Positions 17,454 to 25,885 of a stretch of DNA of 64,000 bases are shown in pieces. Source of the stretch: Oscillospiraceae bacterium. GTDB lineage: Bacteria > Bacillota > Clostridia > Oscillospirales > Oscillospiraceae. Within the stretch, counting starts at the first letter, position 1, and every line of letters starts with the position of its first letter. The translations under genes and the position numbers were made by a program. Under the pieces are notes generated by a model. That model worked only from the letters and a program-made list of their open reading frames with translations, ran no database searches and was not told the DNA's origin. The stretch covers positions 1-64,000 of the forward strand of contig JAHHRZ010000006.1 of NCBI GenBank assembly GCA_020025515.1, given 5' to 3'.

Positions 17454-17482
17454 TTGACCCGGGGAGAAAAATCGGGTATGAT
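17454..17482 (+). promoter_or_regulatory. tadA promoter
   Basis: TTGACC (17454-17459), a 17-bp spacer and TATGAT (17477-17482). Transcription would begin near 17489. That supports the downstream TTG start of tadA, because an upstream in-frame GTG at 17489 would be leaderless. Confidence 0.7.
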
Positions 17483-17503
17483 GATGCCGTGGAGGTGTTG
17501 TCT

Positions 17504-17986
17504 TTGGAAGATACCCAATTTATGGAGCTGGCTCTGGAGCTGGCACGGCAGGCGGCGGAAGAAGGAGAGGTTCCCGTGGGCTGTGTGGTCACCTTGGGCG
17601 ACCGGGTGGTGGGCCGAGGCCGAAACCGCCGGGAGAAATCAAAAAACGCTCTGTCTCATGCGGAGCTGGAAGCCATTGAGGAGGCCTGCAAAACCTTAAA
17701 CGGCTGGAGGCTTTGGCAGTGCACCCTGTATGTGACCCTGGAGCCCTGCCCCATGTGTGCCGGGGCCATCATCAACGCCCGGATTCCCCGGGTGGTGTAT
17801 GGGGCATCCGATCAGAAGGCCGGGGCCTGCGGCTCTGTGTGCAATCTCTTTGAAGAACAATTCAATCACCATCCGGAATCTGTGCCTGGGGTTCTGGAGG
17901 AGGAATGTACCCAGGTTCTGAAAGACTTTTTCCGGCAGCTTCGGGCCACCCTGCCCACCAGAAAGCGGTGGAAGCGGCCGGAATAG
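17504..17986 (+). CDS. tadA: tRNA-specific adenosine deaminase TadA
   Basis: Zinc hydrolase that converts the wobble A34 of tRNA-Arg(ACG) to inosine. The 160-residue protein has the cytidine-deaminase fold with HAE (His52, catalytic Glu54) and PCPMC (Cys82, Cys85) zinc motifs. I choose the TTG at 17504: GGAGG lies 8 bases upstream and the promoter would start transcription near 17489. In-frame GTG codons at 17489 and 17495 are alternatives. The protein then begins MEDTQFMELALELA, as usual in the family. spoIIP follows 19 bases downstream. Confidence 0.95.
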   Translation: MEDTQFMELALELARQAAEEGEVPVGCVVTLGDRVVGRGRNRREKSKNALSHAELEAIEEACKTLNGWRLWQCTLYVTLEPCPMCAGAIINARIPRVVYGASDQKAGACGSVCNLFEEQFNHHPESVPGVLEEECTQVLKDFFRQLRATLPTRKRWKRPE

Positions 17987-18005
17987 GACGCACTAAGGAG
18001 GGGCT

Positions 18006-19067
18006 ATGGAAAAATGGGGAAAACGGGTAAACAGGACCTGCGTGGGCGTTGTGCTGCTGGCTCTTCTGCTGCGGATGGGCGGGAGCAGTCTGGTGACAGC
18101 CTCTCAGGACCATAGAAGTCAGCTGGCATCCTTTTTTCTGTATCTGCAAACGGGGCTGATTGCATCTCCGGATGAGGCGCAGGAACATCCGGAGACCACG
18201 CCCCAAGGGGAGGAAGTCCTGGCGGCTCTTTCAAAAACCACAACGCCCCAGGTGCCTACAAAGGTCTTTGATTTTCCCACCTGGACCCCGGAGGAGCATG
18301 CGCTTCTGTCCTTCCCTTCGGAGCTGGCCCAGTCCATCGAGGTGAAGCTGTGCGGAGAGTATCAGCCGGATCTGCCGGCCCTTATGGAAAAGCCGGTGGA
18401 GCTGGACTTTTCCGGCACGGAGCCCAGAATTTTGATTCTGCACACCCACGCCTCCGAAAGCTACACCCAGTCCCCCGGCTGGGAATATACATCCAGCTCC
18501 CCCTATCGCTGTCTGGATGAGGAGCGCAGTGTGGTAAACGTGGGGAACCTGGTTGCCCAGCGGTTGGAGGAGGCGGGAATCCCCGTGATCCACGACAAGA
18601 CCTTCCATGACCAGCCCTCTTATAATCATTCCTATTCCAGAGCCATGGAGACCATTTCCTACTGGATGGAACAGTATCCCTCCATCCAAATGGTGATCGA
18701 TGTCCACAGGGATGCGGTGGAGCTTGAAAACCACGAACAGTACGCCACAAGTGCCATTGTAAACGGCACCCAAAGCGCCCAGGTCATGCTGGTCATCGGC
18801 AGCGACGAAGGCGGTCTGTATCATCCCACCTGGGAGAAAAATCTCAGCTGGGCTTTGAAGCTGCAGGCCCAGATGGACCGGCAGTTTCCGGGGCTTGCCC
18901 GTCCCCTGCTCTTCTATCCCCAGCGATATAACCAGCACGCCGCCCCCGGCTCCATTGTGCTGGAGGTGGGCACCACGGGAGACACCATGGAAAAAGCTTT
19001 GACCGCCGCCGATGCCTTCTGTCAGGTGCTGATTCAGGTGATCGACGGACTGAATTTACGAAGCTGA
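18006..19067 (+). CDS. spoIIP: Stage II sporulation protein P (SpoIIP)
   Basis: Peptidoglycan amidase/endopeptidase that works with SpoIID and SpoIIM in forespore engulfment. The 353-residue protein has an N-terminal membrane anchor (about 13-33), a variable linker and the conserved catalytic domain. Visible motifs are ILHTHASESY (near 145), NVGNLVAQRLEEAGI and MVIDVHRDA (near 240), which carry the zinc-site histidines. The ATG follows AAGGAGG. It lies directly behind tadA; Bacillus has it elsewhere, next to gpr. No sporulation promoter is evident upstream. Confidence 0.92.
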   Translation: MEKWGKRVNRTCVGVVLLALLLRMGGSSLVTASQDHRSQLASFFLYLQTGLIASPDEAQEHPETTPQGEEVLAALSKTTTPQVPTKVFDFPTWTPEEHALLSFPSELAQSIEVKLCGEYQPDLPALMEKPVELDFSGTEPRILILHTHASESYTQSPGWEYTSSSPYRCLDEERSVVNVGNLVAQRLEEAGIPVIHDKTFHDQPSYNHSYSRAMETISYWMEQYPSIQMVIDVHRDAVELENHEQYATSAIVNGTQSAQVMLVIGSDEGGLYHPTWEKNLSWALKLQAQMDRQFPGLARPLLFYPQRYNQHAAPGSIVLEVGTTGDTMEKALTAADAFCQVLIQVIDGLNLRS

Positions 19068-19087
19068 AAAGTTTTTTATAAAAACAG

Positions 19088-19116
19088 TTGAAATTCTTTT
19101 TAGAATCTGCTATACT
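19088..19116 (+). promoter_or_regulatory. tRNA-Gly promoter
   Basis: TTGAAA (19088-19093), a 17-bp spacer and TATACT (19111-19116), 13 bases ahead of the mature tRNA 5' end. Confidence 0.8.
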
Positions 19117-19129
19117 ATATATCGTTCCC

Positions 19130-19203
19130 GCGGGTATAGTTCATCGGTAGAATGCGACCTTCCCAAGGTTGAGAGGTGGGTTCGATTCCCATTACCCGCT
19201 CCA
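19130..19203 (+). tRNA. tRNA-Gly (anticodon CCC)
   Basis: A complete cloverleaf: acceptor GCGGGTA/TACCCGC, D-arm, anticodon stem CGACC/GGTTG with loop TTCCCAA (anticodon CCC, reading GGG), T-arm GTGGG/CCCAT region with TTCGATT loop. Discriminator T at 19200 and an encoded CCA at 19201-19203. Confidence 0.95.
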
Positions 19204-19207
19204 TTTG

Positions 19208-19245
19208 AAAGTCTCCTTTGTGATTGCTGCAAAGGAGACTTTTTC
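19208..19245 (+). terminator. tRNA-Gly terminator
   Basis: A 13-bp perfect stem (19208-19220 with 19230-19242), 9-nt loop and a run of T. It immediately follows the encoded CCA and isolates the tRNA from the downstream dihydrouridine synthase. Confidence 0.9.
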
Positions 19246-19280
19246 TGCGTACTTTTCCCTGACAAAAGAAGGAGGATCCT

Positions 19281-20231
19281 ATGCAGCACCATTGCGCCCC
19301 CCTGGAGGGGCTTACAGACAGCATCTACAGGAAAACGCACCACAAGTATTTCGGCGGCGTGGACTGCTACTATATGGCCTTTCTCTCCCCCACCATGCAT
19401 CACAGTCTGACTGCCAGAGAAACCCGGGACCTCCCTCCTGCCGATTCCGTGCCCTTTCGGGCCATCCCGCAGATCCTGACCAAATCCCCGGAAGACTTCC
19501 TGTGGGCAGGTCAGGTGTGCAGAGACCTGGGCTATGAGGAGGTCAATCTGAATCTGGGCTGTCCCTCCGGAACCGTGGTGTCCAAAAGCAAAGGTGCCGG
19601 CATGCTTCGGGACCCTGAGGCCCTGCACGGGTTTCTGGAAGAGATCTTTTCTGCATCGCCTGTGAAAATCTCCGTAAAGACCAGACTGGGTCTGGAACGT
19701 CCGGAGGAATTCCCTGATATTTTGGAGGTTCTGAACCAGTTCCCTCTGGAATCCCTTACCATCCATCCAAGGGTCCAAAAGCAGTTCTACAAAGGCAGAG
19801 TTTCCATGGAGTCCTTTCGCTGGGCGGCAGAGCACTGCACATGCCCCGTGATCTACAACGGCGACCTGTGCACGCAGGCGCAGATTGAGAACATCGAAAC
19901 CACCTTTCCTCATCTGCAAGGCCTCATGGCAGGCCGGGGACTCATTGGAAATCCCGCCCTCTTTGACCGGGGTGTTCCCGATCGGCAGACCCTTTCTCAG
20001 TTTCACCGGGAGCTTCTGGAGGGCTACCGCTCTGCCTTTGGCAGCGACCGCAACGCCATGTTCCGACTGAAAGAGGCCTGGCGGTATCTGCTGTGTCTCT
20101 TTGAGGACGGGCAGAAGCTGGGAAAGGAACTTCGGAAAACCACAAGCTTTGACCGATATCTGGAGATCACCCGGCGGATTTTTGAAGAGCTTCCCATGCG
20201 GAAAGAATTGGAAGCAGATTGGATCCCATAA
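19281..20231 (+). CDS. tRNA-dihydrouridine synthase family protein
   Basis: FMN-dependent TIM-barrel enzyme that reduces uridines in tRNA. The 316-residue protein has the family motifs: N-terminal APLEGLTD, the LNLGCP motif with catalytic Cys near residue 93, KTRLG (near 135), and the C-terminal phosphate-binding AGRGLIGNPALF. The ATG has AAGGAGG upstream. It lies just behind a tRNA gene but beyond that gene's terminator. Which uridine it modifies cannot be told; in Firmicutes most are DusB-like, and this short form is divergent from DusB. Confidence 0.9.
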   Translation: MQHHCAPLEGLTDSIYRKTHHKYFGGVDCYYMAFLSPTMHHSLTARETRDLPPADSVPFRAIPQILTKSPEDFLWAGQVCRDLGYEEVNLNLGCPSGTVVSKSKGAGMLRDPEALHGFLEEIFSASPVKISVKTRLGLERPEEFPDILEVLNQFPLESLTIHPRVQKQFYKGRVSMESFRWAAEHCTCPVIYNGDLCTQAQIENIETTFPHLQGLMAGRGLIGNPALFDRGVPDRQTLSQFHRELLEGYRSAFGSDRNAMFRLKEAWRYLLCLFEDGQKLGKELRKTTSFDRYLEITRRIFEELPMRKELEADWIP

Positions 20232-20238
20232 ATAAGGA

Positions 20239-20267
20239 TTGCATTTATTTATAATTTTTGGTATACT
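20239..20267 (+). promoter_or_regulatory. Promoter of the DtxR-type regulator
   Basis: TTGCAT (20239-20244), a 17-bp spacer and TATACT (20262-20267), with start expected near 20274 and a ribosome site at 20281-20288, giving a very short leader. Confidence 0.75.
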
Positions 20268-20296
20268 TTTTCAAAAGGCGAAAGGAGGCATACTGT

Positions 20297-20668
20297 TTGA
20301 AAATACAAGAGTCAGCAGAAAACTATTTGGAAACCATCTACATGCTCCAAAAGCGAAACGGACAGGTACGCTCCATTGATGTCGCCACTGAGTTATCCTT
20401 CTCCAAGCCCAGCATCAGTGTGGCGATCAAGAACCTGCGCAAGGGCGGCTATGTAGAGGTGGACGAACTTGGCCACATTCTTCTGTGCGACAAAGGAAGA
20501 GAGATTGCAGAGCGTATGTACGAGCGGCATACCTTTTTATCCCAATGGCTCATGGATCTGGGGGTGGACCCGGAAACCGCAGTGGAGGACGCATGCCGCA
20601 TGGAGCATGTGATCAGCAACACATCCTTTGAAGCTTTGAAGGCCCATGTGGAATCCCACAGTGTATAG
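20297..20668 (+). CDS. Short DtxR/MntR-family metal-dependent regulator
   Basis: Transcription factor with the N-terminal winged helix and dimerisation helices of the DtxR/MntR family, 123 residues long. There is no C-terminal SH3 or FeoA domain. I start at the TTG at 20297: AAAGGAGG ends 8 bases before it. Residues aligned with the metal site are Asn9, His78, Cys100, Glu103 and His104; the Cys-x2-Glu-His pattern (DACRMEH) is that of iron-type DtxR rather than MntR, which has Glu there. Metal specificity is inferred from this only. No metal transporter is adjacent; an MBL-fold gene follows. Confidence 0.88.
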   Translation: MKIQESAENYLETIYMLQKRNGQVRSIDVATELSFSKPSISVAIKNLRKGGYVEVDELGHILLCDKGREIAERMYERHTFLSQWLMDLGVDPETAVEDACRMEHVISNTSFEALKAHVESHSV

Positions 20669-20675
20669 AAAATTC

Positions 20676-20707
20676 GGGGCCGTCTCCCTATCCGGTGAGG
20701 CGGCCCC
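20676..20707 (+). terminator. Hairpin after the DtxR-type gene
   Basis: An 11-bp stem with one G-T pair (20676-20686 with 20697-20707), 8 bases past the stop codon. The following T content is low (ATCCTTATA), so it may be a weak terminator or attenuator before the MBL-fold gene. Confidence 0.45.
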
Positions 20708-20773
20708 ATCCTTATACCCGCTTGACCCGCTGTGAAGCCCCGCTTCACGGAACGGATCGGAAAGGAATGCGCA

Positions 20774-21556
20774 ATGCGGATCTGGACTTTGATGGAAAAT
20801 ACCTCAGGCTCTGCCGCCCTGAAGGCCGAGCACGGACTGAGCCTGTATCTGGAAACCGGAACCAAAAGGATCCTGTTTGACACCGGGCAGAGCGGGGCCT
20901 TCTGGGAAAATGCCGAGAAGCTGGGCATCGATCTGGCCCAGGCGGAGTTCGCCGTGTTGTCTCATGGCCACTATGACCACGGCGGCGGACTGCGCCGATT
21001 CCTGGAAGGAAATTCTCATGCCCCCGTGTATCTGAACCGCCACACCTTTCTCCCCTGCTATCACGGCCCGGACCGATATATCGGTCTGGATCAGGATTTG
21101 AAATCCCAGCCCCGTCTGCATTTTGTGGACGATGTCTTTTCTCTGGGGGAGGGACTGGAACTTCGGACCTGCAACGACAGGCAGCGGCCTTATCAAAGCC
21201 AAGGCGGGGAGCTCAGTGTCTTTTCAGGCGGGAACCATGTCCCGGACCTATTTCTTCATGAGCAGTATCTTTTGGTAGAGGAAGAGGGAAAACGAATTTT
21301 ATTCAGCGGATGCTCCCACAAGGGGATCTGCAATCTCCTCCACTGGTTTTCCCCCGATGTGCTGATTGGAGGCTTTCATCTCAACAAATTGGATCCAAAG
21401 GGGCAGGAATTATATGAAATCGGGCAGATTCTCAAGGAAAGCGGCACCAGATTCTATACCTGCCATTGTACGGGGCAGGCCCAGTATGAGGCCCTGTCGT
21501 CCCTGCTGGGGCAGCGCCTTACTTATCTTTCCACAGGGATGTGTATTGAATTGTGA
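20774..21556 (+). CDS. MBL-fold metallo-hydrolase
   Basis: A 260-residue metallo-beta-lactamase-fold protein. The metal motif HGHYDH (near residues 70-75) is intact, and a second histidine region (FSGCSHKGICN) lies near 180. The layout resembles the COG1237 group, which includes archaeal enzymes annotated in methanopterin synthesis; in bacteria the substrate is unknown. The ATG at 20774 has AAAGGAA 6 bases upstream, and a longer in-frame reading would overlap the preceding hairpin. It follows the DtxR-type gene on the same strand with no obvious promoter of its own. Confidence 0.85.
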   Translation: MRIWTLMENTSGSAALKAEHGLSLYLETGTKRILFDTGQSGAFWENAEKLGIDLAQAEFAVLSHGHYDHGGGLRRFLEGNSHAPVYLNRHTFLPCYHGPDRYIGLDQDLKSQPRLHFVDDVFSLGEGLELRTCNDRQRPYQSQGGELSVFSGGNHVPDLFLHEQYLLVEEEGKRILFSGCSHKGICNLLHWFSPDVLIGGFHLNKLDPKGQELYEIGQILKESGTRFYTCHCTGQAQYEALSSLLGQRLTYLSTGMCIEL

Positions 21557-21653
21557 TATTTCAGGAAAATTATCTTTCCCTTTTGGGTAAATTGTTATAT
21601 AATGCACCCAAAAGGAATTGCGATTGGAGTTCCGGTTGAAAGGACGATTGTGT

Positions 21654-22922
21654 ATGGAACAACGAATGGAACTGCTGCCCGGCGTCTGGCTCTGCGGCGT
21701 TGAGACCCGGCAGTTTAAGGGCGCCTGTCTCAGCTTCAGTCTGCTGCGGCCCCTGCGGCAGCAGGAGGCATCCAAAAACGCACTGCTTGCCAATGTGCTC
21801 ATGCAGGGCTGTGAAACATATCCCGATATGCAGAGCATTTCTCTGGCTTTGGATCAGCTCTATGGAGCGGGTATGGGGCCGCTGGTTCGGAAAAACGGTG
21901 AAATCCAGACCTGCGGGTTTTACCTCAGCTTTCTGGAGGAACGCTTTGCCATGGAGGGCGACCGGATTCTGGAGCCTATGCTGGAGCTGCTGGGAGAGAT
22001 TCTCCTAAAGCCCTGTGTGCAGCACGGAGCCTTCCGGTCTGACATTGTGGAGCTGGAAAAGGAAAATCTCATCAGCATCATTGCCTCCTCCATCAACGAC
22101 AAAAGAAGCTATGCGTCAAAGCAGATGCTCAAAGCCATGTGCAAAGACGACGGTTTCGGCATCTCCCGTCTGGGCGAAATCGAAGATGTGAAGGCCATCA
22201 CCCCGGAAACTCTTTATGCCCACTACAAAAAGGTTCTGGAAACCTCCCCCATTGAACTCTTTTATGCCGGCAGCACCCCTCTGGAGCAGGTGGGCGCCTG
22301 TCTGCGAAAGGTGCTCAGGGATCTGCCCCGGGGAACTTTGGAACCGCTGCCCTTCTGTGCCATGCCTCGCAGACAGCAGGTGCAGTATCTGGAAGAGACC
22401 ATGGATCTGACCCAGGGCAAGCTCTCCATGGGCTTTACCACCGGGGTCACCACCAAAGATCCCCTCTTTGTGCCCATGATGGTGTTCAACGCCCTGTTCG
22501 GGGGAGATATGACCAGCAAGCTGTTTTTGAATGTCAGAGAGAAGCTGTCTCTGTGCTACTATGCCAGCTCCGGCATGTACGGCGCCAAGGGCATTATCAC
22601 CGTGTCCTGCGGCATTGAAACCGCCAACTATGAAAAAGCAAAACAGGAGATCCTTTCCCAGCTGGAGGCCTGTCAGAGAGGCGAGATTTCCGGCCACGAG
22701 CTGGAAGCCGCCAAGGAGGCCATGCGTTCCAGTCTGGTGGCCATTCCCGATTCCACAGGCCGCATGGAGGATTACCATATGTTCTGTCTTTTGTCCGGCT
22801 TCTCTCTGGACCCCGGGCAGTATCTGCAGGCCGTGCAGCAGGTCACCATTCAGGATGTGGTGACCGCCGCAAAGCAGGTGTCTCTGGATACCATATTCTT
22901 CTTGAAGGGGGCTGCCCAATGA
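21654..22922 (+). CDS. ymfF: YmfF-like M16 peptidase family subunit (inactive type)
   Basis: M16 (insulinase-like) family protein, 422 residues, composed of two M16 half-domains. It lacks the HxxEH zinc motif, so it is expected to be the non-catalytic partner of the next gene, as in the YmfF/YmfH pairs of Firmicutes. The start ATG at 21654 has AAAGGA 9 bases upstream. A TATAAT at 21598-21603 may be its -10, but no good -35 precedes it. The gene overlaps ymfH as ATGA, indicating coupled translation and probably a heterodimer. Confidence 0.88.
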   Translation: MEQRMELLPGVWLCGVETRQFKGACLSFSLLRPLRQQEASKNALLANVLMQGCETYPDMQSISLALDQLYGAGMGPLVRKNGEIQTCGFYLSFLEERFAMEGDRILEPMLELLGEILLKPCVQHGAFRSDIVELEKENLISIIASSINDKRSYASKQMLKAMCKDDGFGISRLGEIEDVKAITPETLYAHYKKVLETSPIELFYAGSTPLEQVGACLRKVLRDLPRGTLEPLPFCAMPRRQQVQYLEETMDLTQGKLSMGFTTGVTTKDPLFVPMMVFNALFGGDMTSKLFLNVREKLSLCYYASSGMYGAKGIITVSCGIETANYEKAKQEILSQLEACQRGEISGHELEAAKEAMRSSLVAIPDSTGRMEDYHMFCLLSGFSLDPGQYLQAVQQVTIQDVVTAAKQVSLDTIFFLKGAAQ

Positions 22923-24199
22923 CCATCACCAAATACCCGGCGCTGGAAGAAACCTTATATGAAACCGTCCTTCCCAACGGCCTTCCCGTCTGCGTCCTGC
23001 CTAAAAAGGGCTTCACAAAGAAATGCGCCTATTTTGTCACCAATTACGGCTCCATCGATACAGACTTCACCTGGCAGGGAAAGCAGTACCACACCCCCGC
23101 AGGGGTGGCCCACTATCTGGAACACAAGATGTTCGATCTGGAGGGCCGGGATGTCATGGCGGAGTTTTCCGCCATGGGCGCAAATCCCAATGCCTTCACC
23201 AGCTATTCCATGACCGCCTACTATTTTACCTGTACGGAGCACTTTCAGGACTGTCTGGAGCTTCTGCTGACCTTTGTCTCTACCCCTTACTTTACACAGG
23301 AGTCTGTGGAAAAAGAACGGGGCATCATCGCCCAGGAAATTCGGATGTATGAAGACAGTGCCGACAGCCAGGTCTATGAGGATCTCTTTGAGGCCCTGTA
23401 TCATCACCATCCTGTCCGGGTCCCCATTGCCGGAACGGTGGAAAGCATCGGGGAAATCACCGCCCAGACCCTGTATGACTGCTATGGGGCGTTCTATCAC
23501 CCCGCCAATATGATGCTGTGCGTGGTGGGCGATGTGGACCCCCAGGAGGTTGCGGCCCTGGCAGAAAAAATCCTGCCCAAAGAGTCCCTTCCCCTTCCCC
23601 GGCGGGACTATGGGCCGGAGGAGCCCATGACCTGCAAACAGGTCAGAACCAGACGGGTGATGGATGTGGCCATGACCACCTTCCAGATGGGCTTCAAAAT
23701 GCCCTGGCCCGGCTTTGGGCCTCAGGCCGTGCGCCAGCAGATGGTGGGGGATCTGGCGGCGGAAGCCCTGATGGGAGAGTCCTCCCCTCTGTATCTGCGG
23801 CTTTATCAGCAGGGCCTCATCGATTCTTCTTTCGCCTGCGGCTATGAGGATCTTCCCGGAGTTGCCCTTCTGAGCTGCGGCGGTGACAGCGACCGGCCGG
23901 AGCAGGTCTATGAGGCCATTTTGCAGGAGGCCCGGCGCATTGGCACAGAGGGTCTTGACCTGGAGCTGTTCAGCCGCCTGAAGCGCTCCAGTCTGGGCAG
24001 ACGCTACCGTGGGCTGGACAGCATGGACAGCACCTGCTTCCGCCTGTGCAGCGCCCACTTCGACGGAGACCGCTATCTGGAATTTCCGGAGGTCTACGCC
24101 GGCATCGCAAAAGAAGAAGTGGAAACATTCATCAAACATGCCGTGGATCCGGAACATTGCGCAATGGCGCTGGTGGAACCCCGGCAGGAGGAGGACTAA
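22919..24199 (+). CDS. ymfH: YmfH-like M16 zinc metallopeptidase
   Basis: Catalytic-type M16 peptidase, 426 residues. The inverted zinc motif HYLEH is at 65-69 (His65, Glu68, His69), and glutamates at 140 and 145 lie where the third zinc ligand is expected. It overlaps the upstream partner by 4 bp and is followed 5 bases later by lgt. Substrate unknown; the pair is near lipoprotein maturation here, which may be only synteny. Confidence 0.9.
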   Translation: MTITKYPALEETLYETVLPNGLPVCVLPKKGFTKKCAYFVTNYGSIDTDFTWQGKQYHTPAGVAHYLEHKMFDLEGRDVMAEFSAMGANPNAFTSYSMTAYYFTCTEHFQDCLELLLTFVSTPYFTQESVEKERGIIAQEIRMYEDSADSQVYEDLFEALYHHHPVRVPIAGTVESIGEITAQTLYDCYGAFYHPANMMLCVVGDVDPQEVAALAEKILPKESLPLPRRDYGPEEPMTCKQVRTRRVMDVAMTTFQMGFKMPWPGFGPQAVRQQMVGDLAAEALMGESSPLYLRLYQQGLIDSSFACGYEDLPGVALLSCGGDSDRPEQVYEAILQEARRIGTEGLDLELFSRLKRSSLGRRYRGLDSMDSTCFRLCSAHFDGDRYLEFPEVYAGIAKEEVETFIKHAVDPEHCAMALVEPRQEED

Positions 24200-24204
24200 G
24201 CATT

Positions 24205-25206
24205 ATGTATTCAGAAATTTCCTTTCCCGGACTGGGAATCACCCTCAATCCCTCCAGAGGAATTGAAATCGGCAGTCTCAGCATCCACTGGTACGGCGTC
24301 ATCATTGCCCTGGGGCTGTGTCTGGCGGTGGTCTACGCCCTGCGGCGCAAAGAGCAGTTCGGCCTCACTGAGGACGACCTCATTGACGGCGTTCTGTGGG
24401 TGACCCCCTTTGCCATCATCTGCGCCCGAGCCTACTACTGTATTTTTTCCTGGGAGCAATACGCTTCCAATCCCATCCGCTGTCTTTACATCTGGGAAGG
24501 CGGCCTGGCCATCTATGGCGGTGTTATCGGCGCGGTCATCGGCGTCATTGTTTACTGCAAAATCAAGAAGCTGAAAATCGGGGCCGTGCTGGACATCGTC
24601 TGTCTGGGCTTCCTCATTGGCCAGATCATCGGCCGCTGGGGCAACTTCTTCAACCGGGAAGCCTTCGGCGGTCCCTCCGCTGGATTTCTGCGCATGGGCC
24701 TTCTGAACACCGTCACAGGTCAGGTAGAGTACGTTCACCCCACCTTCCTGTATGAGTCTTTGTGGAATCTGGTGGGCTTTATCGGTATGCACTTCCTGTC
24801 CAAGCGGCGCAAATACGACGGTCAAACCGCGCTGCAGTACATGGCATGGTACGGCCTGGGCCGTGCCTTCATTGAAGGCATGCGCACGGACAGCCTGTAT
24901 ATCGGCGATTCCCCGCTCCGGGTCAGCCAGCTTCTTTCCATTTTCATCTGCATCATCGGCGTTCTGGCCCTTTATTTCCTGTCCAACCGCTACCATGACC
25001 CTGCCAAGCTGTTCGTCAATGTGGTTGCCGCCAGAAACCATCCCGCAGAGGCGCCCCAGGCAGCGGAAGAACCGGTGCTGGAAGAAGGCTCCCCGGATGC
25101 TTCCCAGGAAGGAACCGGGTGTGTCTCTGAACCTCCGGCACTGGGAGAAAGCAAGTCGGAGCCAAAAGGCATCAAAACAAAGTTTATGGATTGGCTCTAT
25201 CGCTGA
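24205..25206 (+). CDS. lgt: Prolipoprotein diacylglyceryl transferase
   Basis: Integral membrane enzyme that transfers diacylglycerol from phosphatidylglycerol to the lipobox cysteine of prolipoproteins. The 333-residue protein has about seven membrane segments. The Lgt signature GRWGNFFNREAFGG lies at about 142-155, and the essential HWYG motif near residue 29. The C-terminal 50 residues are an acidic, Ala/Pro-rich extension with no known role, longer than in E. coli Lgt. The ATG at 24205 follows GGAGGAGG. It forms an operon with ymfF-ymfH. Confidence 0.95.
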   Translation: MYSEISFPGLGITLNPSRGIEIGSLSIHWYGVIIALGLCLAVVYALRRKEQFGLTEDDLIDGVLWVTPFAIICARAYYCIFSWEQYASNPIRCLYIWEGGLAIYGGVIGAVIGVIVYCKIKKLKIGAVLDIVCLGFLIGQIIGRWGNFFNREAFGGPSAGFLRMGLLNTVTGQVEYVHPTFLYESLWNLVGFIGMHFLSKRRKYDGQTALQYMAWYGLGRAFIEGMRTDSLYIGDSPLRVSQLLSIFICIIGVLALYFLSNRYHDPAKLFVNVVAARNHPAEAPQAAEEPVLEEGSPDASQEGTGCVSEPPALGESKSEPKGIKTKFMDWLYR

Positions 25207-25247
25207 TCGTCATAAAAACATATACTATTGCACAAGGAGGAACGGAT

Positions 25248-25568
25248 ATGCAAAATTTTGATGAATTCATGAACCGTGCTGCCTCTGCAGCACAGACTGC
25301 CGCCGCCGCCACCAAGCGGGGCCTGTCCAACGCAAAACTCTCCATCTCCATTGCCGCCGAAGAGGACAAAATCAAAACGGCCTATACGGCCATCGGCCAG
25401 CGGTATTTTCAGGATGTGCAATCCGGCATGGAACCTGAGGGACCCTTCTATCAGGAGCAGATGCGGCGCATCCGGGAATCGGGGAAGCGGATCGCAGAGC
25501 TCAAGGCACTGCGGCAGGTTGCTCCCGACGAGGATGTGACCATTTACGCAGATGTGGTGCGGTATTAA
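25248..25568 (+). CDS. Small conserved-looking protein of unknown function
   Basis: A 106-residue protein with a strong ribosome site (AAGGAGG) before its ATG. I do not recognise it with certainty. The N-terminal half is a long Ala-rich amphipathic helix (NRAASAAQTAAAATKRG) and the middle (GQRYFQDVQSG) recalls small clostridial proteins annotated only as hypothetical or zinc-ribbon-like, but no cysteines are present. No signal or membrane segment. It follows lgt by 41 bases and ends at a clear terminator, so it is probably the last gene of the ymfF-ymfH-lgt operon. Confidence 0.8.
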   Translation: MQNFDEFMNRAASAAQTAAAATKRGLSNAKLSISIAAEEDKIKTAYTAIGQRYFQDVQSGMEPEGPFYQEQMRRIRESGKRIAELKALRQVAPDEDVTIYADVVRY

Positions 25569-25598
25569 ACAAGAAAACGGCCCTTGCAAAGGGGCACA

Positions 25599-25633
25599 AA
25601 AATGGAGCGTATCGGTTTGATGCGCTCCATTTT
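25599..25633 (+). terminator. Terminator after the 25248 gene
   Basis: An 11-bp perfect stem (25599-25609 with 25623-25633) whose 3' arm ends in TTTT, 31 bases after the stop codon. The A-rich 5' arm makes it usable in both directions. Between it and the next promoter (25634-25810) I see no gene. Confidence 0.75.
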
Positions 25634-25810
25634 CCATATATAAGCCCGGAATCAACCATTCTTTGTTCCTGAGAATCGGGCCTTTGCAAACACCACATCG
25701 CTGATTTTCAAGCCGAAATCATTTATGAAACTATACTACCATATCCAAAGCGAAAAGGATCGCTATGTTTTCCCCGGTGCAATCTTGTGCCGGATTTTTT
25801 CTTTCGCCTG

Positions 25811-25866
25811 TTGACAAGCAAGTGTATCTAGTGTATTATAACTGTGTTAATACAGTTGACACAGTT
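25811..25866 (+). promoter_or_regulatory. Promoter and operators of the YtrA-type ABC operon
   Basis: TTGACA (25811-25816), a 17-bp spacer and TATTAT (25834-25839). Two AGTGTAT direct repeats (25821-25827, 25830-25836) lie inside the spacer and -10; AGTGTA is, from memory, the half-site of Bacillus YtrA. Abutting the -10 is a 27-bp dyad (25840-25866) with AACTGT and ACAGTT ends and a middle ACAGT, nearly repeated at 2190-2216. A strong promoter covered by operators implies tight repression. Confidence 0.8.
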
Positions 25867-25885
25867 AAGAGAAAGGAGTGCTTCT

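Noticed and set aside
17489..17503. GTG at 17489 as the tadA start
   Set aside because: It coincides with the predicted transcription start and precedes the GGAGG site, so translation from it would be leaderless.
21575..21603. A full sigma-A promoter before ymfF
   Set aside because: The TATAAT at 21598-21603 is good, but the hexamer 17 bp upstream is TTTCCC, so only a -10 can be supported.
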